A stretch of 20,584 bases of DNA from Branchiostoma floridae (taxonomy: Eukaryota > Chordata > Leptocardii > Amphioxiformes > Branchiostomatidae). Under the pieces are notes generated by a model, which was not told the DNA's origin, searched no databases, and worked only from the letters and a program-made list of their open reading frames with translations. Where the stretch lies: positions 1 to 20,584 of the forward strand of contig NC_049991.1 of NCBI RefSeq assembly GCF_000003815.2, read 5' to 3'. A program made the translations under genes and the position numbers. Positions within the stretch are counted from its first letter, which is position 1; every line of letters begins with the position of its first letter. Below, piece by piece: positions 17,214-20,584 of this stretch.

Positions 17214-18471
17214 AAGCTTGCTAGGCCGGAACTTAAAGCCTAAACTACAATTGCGTTATAAAGTCCCTACCCGGTACCGTGACAGATGGTGTTTCCAAAA
17301 GGTAGCTAGTTGTTGCGCCCAAATAGAGTCCGTATACTCAAGAATATCTCAACAAGGAAGTGTCAAATTGGACTTCAATTTTGATCTTTCGATTCCTTAC
17401 TAAGGGACCTTTCCAACCATACCAAGCTTGCTAGGCCGGAACTTAAAGCCTAAGCTATAACTGCGTTATTAAGTCCCTACCCGGTACCGTGACAGATGGT
17501 GTTTCCAAAAGGTAGCTAGCAGTTGCGCCAAAATAGAGTCCGTATACTCAAGAATATCTCGATAAGGAAGTATCGGATTGGACTGCGGTTTTGATCTTTC
17601 GATTCCTTACTAAGGGACCTTTCCAACCATACCAAGCTTGCTAGCCCGGAACTTAAAGCCTTAACTACAATTGCGTTATAAAGTCCCTACCCGGTACCGT
17701 GGCAGGTGGTGTTTCCAAAAGGTAGCTAGCGGTTGCGCCCAAATAGAGTCTGTATACTCAAGAATATCTCGACAAGGAAGTATCGGATTGGACTGCGGTT
17801 TTTATCTTTCCATTCCTTGCTAAGGGACCTCCCGAACCATATCAAGCTTGCTAGGCCGGACCTTAAAGCCTAAACTACAATTGCGTTATTAAGTCCCTAC
17901 CCGGTACCGTGACAGGTGGTGTTTCCAAAAGGTAGCTAGAGGTTGCGCCCAAATAGAGTCCGTATACTCAAGAATATCTCGACGAGGAAGTATTGGATTT
18001 GACTGCGGTTTTCATCTTTCGATTCCTTACTAAGGGACCTTTCCAACCATATCAAGCTTGCTAGGCCGGAACTTAAAGCCTAAGCTACAATTGTGTTATT
18101 TAGTCCCTACTCGGTACCGTGACAGGTGGTATTTCCAAAAGGTAGCTCGCTGTTGCGCCCAATAGAGTCCGTATACTCAACAATATCTCCACAAGGAAGT
18201 ATCGGATTGGACTGCGGTTTTCATCTTTCGATTCCTTACTAACGGACCTTTCCAACCATACCAAGCTTGCTAGGCCGGAACTTAAAGCCTAAGCTACAAT
18301 TGCGTTATTTAGTCCCTACCCGGTACCGTGACAGGTGGTATTTCCAAAAGGTAGCTCGCTGTTGCGCCCAATAAAGTCCGTATACTCAAGAATATCTCGA
18401 CAAGGAAGTATCAGATTGGACTGCGGTTTTCATCATTAGATTCCTTATTAAGAGGCCTTTCCAACCATACC
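17214..18471 (+). repeat. Partial HOR, m10 to m15
   Basis: m10 17214, m11 17424, m12 17634, m13 17844, m14 18054 and an m15/m6 hybrid 18263, with canonical lengths. m13 and m14 share even minor marks with 5079-5497 (GTATTGGATTTGACTGC, TTGTGTTATTTAG), so this stretch and HOR copy 1 are closely related. Confidence 0.88.
18263..18471 (+). repeat. Chimeric monomer m15/m6
   Basis: m15 marks run through CCCAATAAAGTCC. The end is m6-like (ATCAGATTGG, CATCATTAGATTCC, TTATTAAGAGGCC) and m7 follows. The switch lies within about 18380-18412. The order therefore jumps from m15 back to m7. Confidence 0.75.
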
Positions 18472-18527
18472 AAGCTTGCTAGGCCGGAACCTAAAGCCTA
18501 AACTACAATTGCGTATTAATTCCCTAC

Positions 18528-18720
18528 NNNNNNNNNNNNNNNNNNNNNNNNNNNNNNNNNNNNNNNNNNNNNNNNNNNNNNNNNNNNNNNNNNNNNNNNN
18601 NNNNNNNNNNNNNNNNNNNNNNNNNNNNNNNNNNNNNNNNNNNNNNNNNNNNNNNNNNNNNNNNNNNNNNNNNNNNNNNNNNNNNNNNNNNNNNNNNNNN
18701 NNNNNNNNNNNNNNNNNNNN
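18528..18720. other. N gap, 193 bases
   Basis: Sites at 18472 and 18896 are 424 bp apart, exactly m7 (207) plus m8 (217). The gap is in phase and its contents are predicted to be the rest of m7 and the start of m8. Confidence 0.98.
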
Positions 18721-18895
18721 TTATTAAATGCCTACCCGGTACCGTGACAGGCGCTAGGTGGTGTGTCCAAGAGGTAGCTAGCAGTTGCGCCCAAATAGAG
18801 TCCGTATACTCAAGAATATCTCGATAAGAAAGTATCGGATTGGACTGCGGTTTTCATCTTTCGATTCCTTACTAAGAGACCTTTCCAACCATACC

Positions 18896-19105
18896 AAGCT
18901 TGTTAGGCCGGAACTTAAAGCCTAAACTACAATTGCGTGATAAAGTCCCTACCCGGTACCGTGACAGGTGGTGTTTCCAAAAGGCAGCTAGCGGTTGCGC
19001 CCAAAAAGAGTCCGTATACTCAAGAATATCTCCACGAGGAAGTATCGGATTGATCTGCGGTTTTCATCTTTCGATGCCTTACTAACGGACCTTTCCAACC
19101 ATACC
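18896..19105 (+). repeat. Hybrid monomer m9/m2
   Basis: It follows m8, so it sits in an m9 slot, but it ends like m2 (TCGATGCC, ACTAACGG, full CCATACC) and m3 follows. It shares GGATTGATCTGCGG with the m9 at 17006 and with no other unit, so its body was probably copied from there. Confidence 0.75.
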
Positions 19106-19315
19106 AAGCTTGCTAGGCCGGAACTTAAAGCCTAAGCTATAACTGCGTTATTAAGTCCCTACCCGGTACCGTGACAGATGGTGTTTCCAAAAGGTAGCTA
19201 GAGGTTGCGCCCAAATAGAGTCCGTATACTCAAGAATATCTCGACAAGAAAGTATCGGATTGGACTGCGGTTTTCATCTTTCGATTCCTTACTAAGGGAC
19301 CTTTCCAACCATACC

Positions 19316-19492
19316 AAGCTTAATAGGCCGGAACTTAAAGCCGAAACTACAATTGCGTGATAAAGGCCCTACCCGGTACCGTGACAGGTGGTGTTTCCAA
19401 AAGGTAGCCGTAGGTTGTTGCGCCCAAATAGAGTCCGTATACTCAAGAATATCTCAACAAGGAAGTGTCAAATTGGACTGCGGTTTTCGTCT
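19316..19492 (+). repeat. Altered m4 monomer at gap edge
   Basis: Begins AAGCTTAATAGG and contains a 3-bp insertion (GGTAGCCGTAGGTTGTTGCG) not seen elsewhere. It also carries AACAAGGAAGTGTCAAATT, an m10 mark, before GGACTGCGGTTTTCGTC of m4. This may be a real mosaic, or assembly error beside the gap. Confidence 0.7.
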
Positions 19493-19592
19493 NNNNNNNN
19501 NNNNNNNNNNNNNNNNNNNNNNNNNNNNNNNNNNNNNNNNNNNNNNNNNNNNNNNNNNNNNNNNNNNNNNNNNNNNNNNNNNNNNNNNNNNN
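19493..19592. other. N gap, exactly 100 bases, out of phase
   Basis: The two-unit distance across it is 425 bp, where m4 (with its 3-bp insertion) plus m5 should give 402. The missing part should be 77 bp, or 77 bp plus whole monomers. The 100 N are a placeholder. Confidence 0.95.
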
Positions 19593-19740
19593 GTTATTTA
19601 GTCCCTACTTGGTACCGGACCAGGTGGTATATCCAAAAGGTAGCTAGCGGTTGCTCGACAATATCTCCACAAGGAAGTATCGGATTGGACTGCGGTTTTC
19701 ATCTTTCGATTTCTTACTAAGGTATTTTTCCAACCATACC
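19593..19740 (+). repeat. 3' part of an m5 (189-bp type) monomer
   Basis: Has GGTATATCC, the 21-bp deletion (GGTTGCTCGACAATATC) and the TATTTTTCC tail. Close to the gap it departs from other m5 copies: CTACTTGGTACCGGACCAGG replaces CTACCCGGTACCGTGACAGG. Such clustered changes at a contig edge suggest base-calling or assembly error. Confidence 0.85.
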
Positions 19741-20584
19741 AAGCTTGCTAGGCCGGAACTTAAAGCCTAAGCTACCATTGCGTTATTTAGTCCCTACCCG
19801 GTACCGTGACAGGTGGTATTTCCAACAGGTAGCTCGCTGTTGCGCCCAATAGAGTCCGTGTACTCAAGAATATCTCGACAAGGAAGTATCGGATTGGACT
19901 GCGGTTTTCATCATTAGATTCCTTATTAAGAGGCCTTTCCAACCATGCCAAGCTTGCTAGGCCGGAACCTAAAGCCTAAACTACAATTGCGTATTAATTC
20001 CCTACCCGGTACCGTGACAGGTGGTGTGTCCAAAAGGTAGCTAGAGGTTGTGCAAATAGAGTCCGTATACTCAAGAATATCTCGACAAGGAAGTATCGGA
20101 TTGGACTGCGGTTTTCATCTTTCGATTCCCTACTAACGGACCTTTCCAACCATACCAAGCTTGCTAGGCCGGAACTTAAAGCCTAAGCTACAATTGCGTT
20201 ATTAAATGCCTACCCGGTACCGTGACAGGCGCTAGGTGGTGTGTCCAAGAGGTAGCTAGCAGTTGCGCCCAAATAGAGTCCGTATACTCAAGAATATCTC
20301 GATAAGAAAGTATCGGATTGGACTGCAGTTTTGATCTTTCGATTCCTTACTAAGAGACCTTTCCAACCATACCAAGCTTGATAGGCCGGAACTTAAAGCC
20401 TAAACTACAATTGCGTGATAAAGTCCCTACCCGGTACCGTGACAGGTGGTGTTCCAAAAGGCAGCTAGCGGTTGCGCCCAAATAGAGTCCGTATACTCAA
20501 GAATATCTCGATAAGAAAGTATCGAATTGGACTGCGGTTTTGATCTTTCGATTCCTTACTAAAGTACCTTTCCAACCATACCAA

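Larger units (their letters stand above)
1..20584. repeat. Tandem satellite array, ~210-bp monomer with higher-order structure
   Basis: The window is filled end to end by direct repeats of one unit, about 97 copies, all in the same orientation. Measured from AAGCTT to AAGCTT, unit lengths are 207, 208, 209, 210 (commonest), 217 or 189 bp. Recurrent landmarks in each unit are AAGCTTG, GGCCGGAAC, ACCCGGTACCGTGACAG, CCAAAAGGTAGCT, GAGTCCGTATACTCAAGAA, TCGATTCCTTACTAAG and CCTTTCCAACCATACC. Nothing else interrupts the array except seven N runs. Monomers are not all alike. They fall into about 16 types that recur in fixed order, which defines a higher-order repeat. Long satellite arrays of this kind usually sit in eukaryotic centromeric or other constitutive heterochromatin. 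That location is inference, since no flanking unique sequence is present. Confidence 0.98.
18472..20584 (+). repeat. Partial HOR, m7, m8, m9/m2 hybrid, m3 to m9, with two gaps
   Basis: Units: m7 18472 (cut by gap), m8 (mostly in gap), m9/m2 hybrid 18896, m3 19106, m4 19316, m5 (5' part in gap), m6 19741, m7 19950, m8 20157, and an m9-like unit 20374. From 19741 to 20373 the sequence is nearly the same as 3608-4240 and 6951-7583. The last unit begins as m9 (GCGTGATAAAGTCC, AAAAGGCAGC) but ends with CTCGATAAGAAAG and TTTTGATC, so it is another hybrid. AAGCTTGATAGG replaces AAGCTTGTTAGG there. The window ends at a monomer boundary. Confidence 0.87.

Noticed and set aside
1-20584. CRISPR array.
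   Set aside because: There are direct repeats, but units are about 210 bp and the whole unit repeats. No short conserved repeat with unrelated spacers is present, and there are no cas genes.
1-20584. Transposon or SINE origin; the TTTCGATTCC element resembles a Pol III B box.
   Set aside because: Only the TTCGATTCC part fits, with no convincing A box at proper spacing, no poly-A tail and no target-site duplications. Several types alter it (CATTAGATT, CATTCAATT, CTTTCCATT). No transposase, LTR or terminal inverted repeats are visible.
1-20584. CENP-B box or telomere repeat.
   Set aside because: TTCGATTCCTTACTAAG lacks the A and CGGG positions of the CENP-B box on either strand. GTTAGG or CCTAA occurs only once per unit and never as a tandem short repeat.
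1-20584. Restriction-site palindromes CAAGCTTG and CGGTACCG as operators or origins.
   Set aside because: They are 8-bp palindromes carried in each monomer of a satellite, with nothing nearby to suggest regulation or replication initiation.

Overview
The whole window is one head-to-tail satellite DNA array. It is built from about 97 copies of a monomer of roughly 210 bp, all in the same orientation. I see no credible protein-coding gene, RNA gene, transposon or CRISPR array. The seven N runs, together with long tandem repeats of this kind, point to a eukaryotic chromosome scaffold, probably pericentromeric, centromeric or subtelomeric heterochromatin. I cannot name the species. A representative monomer (3209-3418) is about 47% GC by hand count and has about 12 CpGs, close to expectation, so there is no sign of the CpG loss usual in heavily methylated vertebrate or plant satellites. 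This leans weakly towards an invertebrate, fungus or protist.

Monomer starts are set here at the HindIII-like site AAGCTT. Most monomers are 207-210 bp. Two length variants recur: 217 bp (a 7-bp insertion) and 189 bp (a 21-bp deletion). They occur in a fixed order that reveals a higher-order repeat (HOR) of 16 monomers, called m1 to m16 here, with a period of 3,343 bp. Two adjacent full copies are present: 2572-5914 and 5915-9256. Over m1-m9 these copies differ by only a handful of bases, while different monomer types within a copy differ much more.

Layout: 1-2571 is a rearranged HOR with skipped monomers and chimeric joints. 2572-9256 holds the two canonical 16-mers. 9257-9473 is the first monomer of a third copy that breaks off. 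9474-11180 is a run of more divergent monomers. After an N gap, 11528-13145 resumes the HOR at m7 and runs to m14. 13146-14478 is a second divergent run. 14479-17213 is a 13-monomer HOR variant of 2,735 bp that lacks m5 and also lacks a separate m15 and m16. 17214-18471 continues m10 to m15, and 18472-20584 returns to m7-m8, then an m9/m2 hybrid and m3 to m9.

The picture is of an array evolving by unequal crossover and gene conversion in blocks of several monomers, with islands that have escaped homogenisation. Three of the seven gaps are exactly 100 N and break monomer phase, so they are placeholders of unknown size. The other four keep phase. Short reading frames that recur through the array come from the 210-bp period being a multiple of three and from TTG codons at the monomer start. 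They are not genes.
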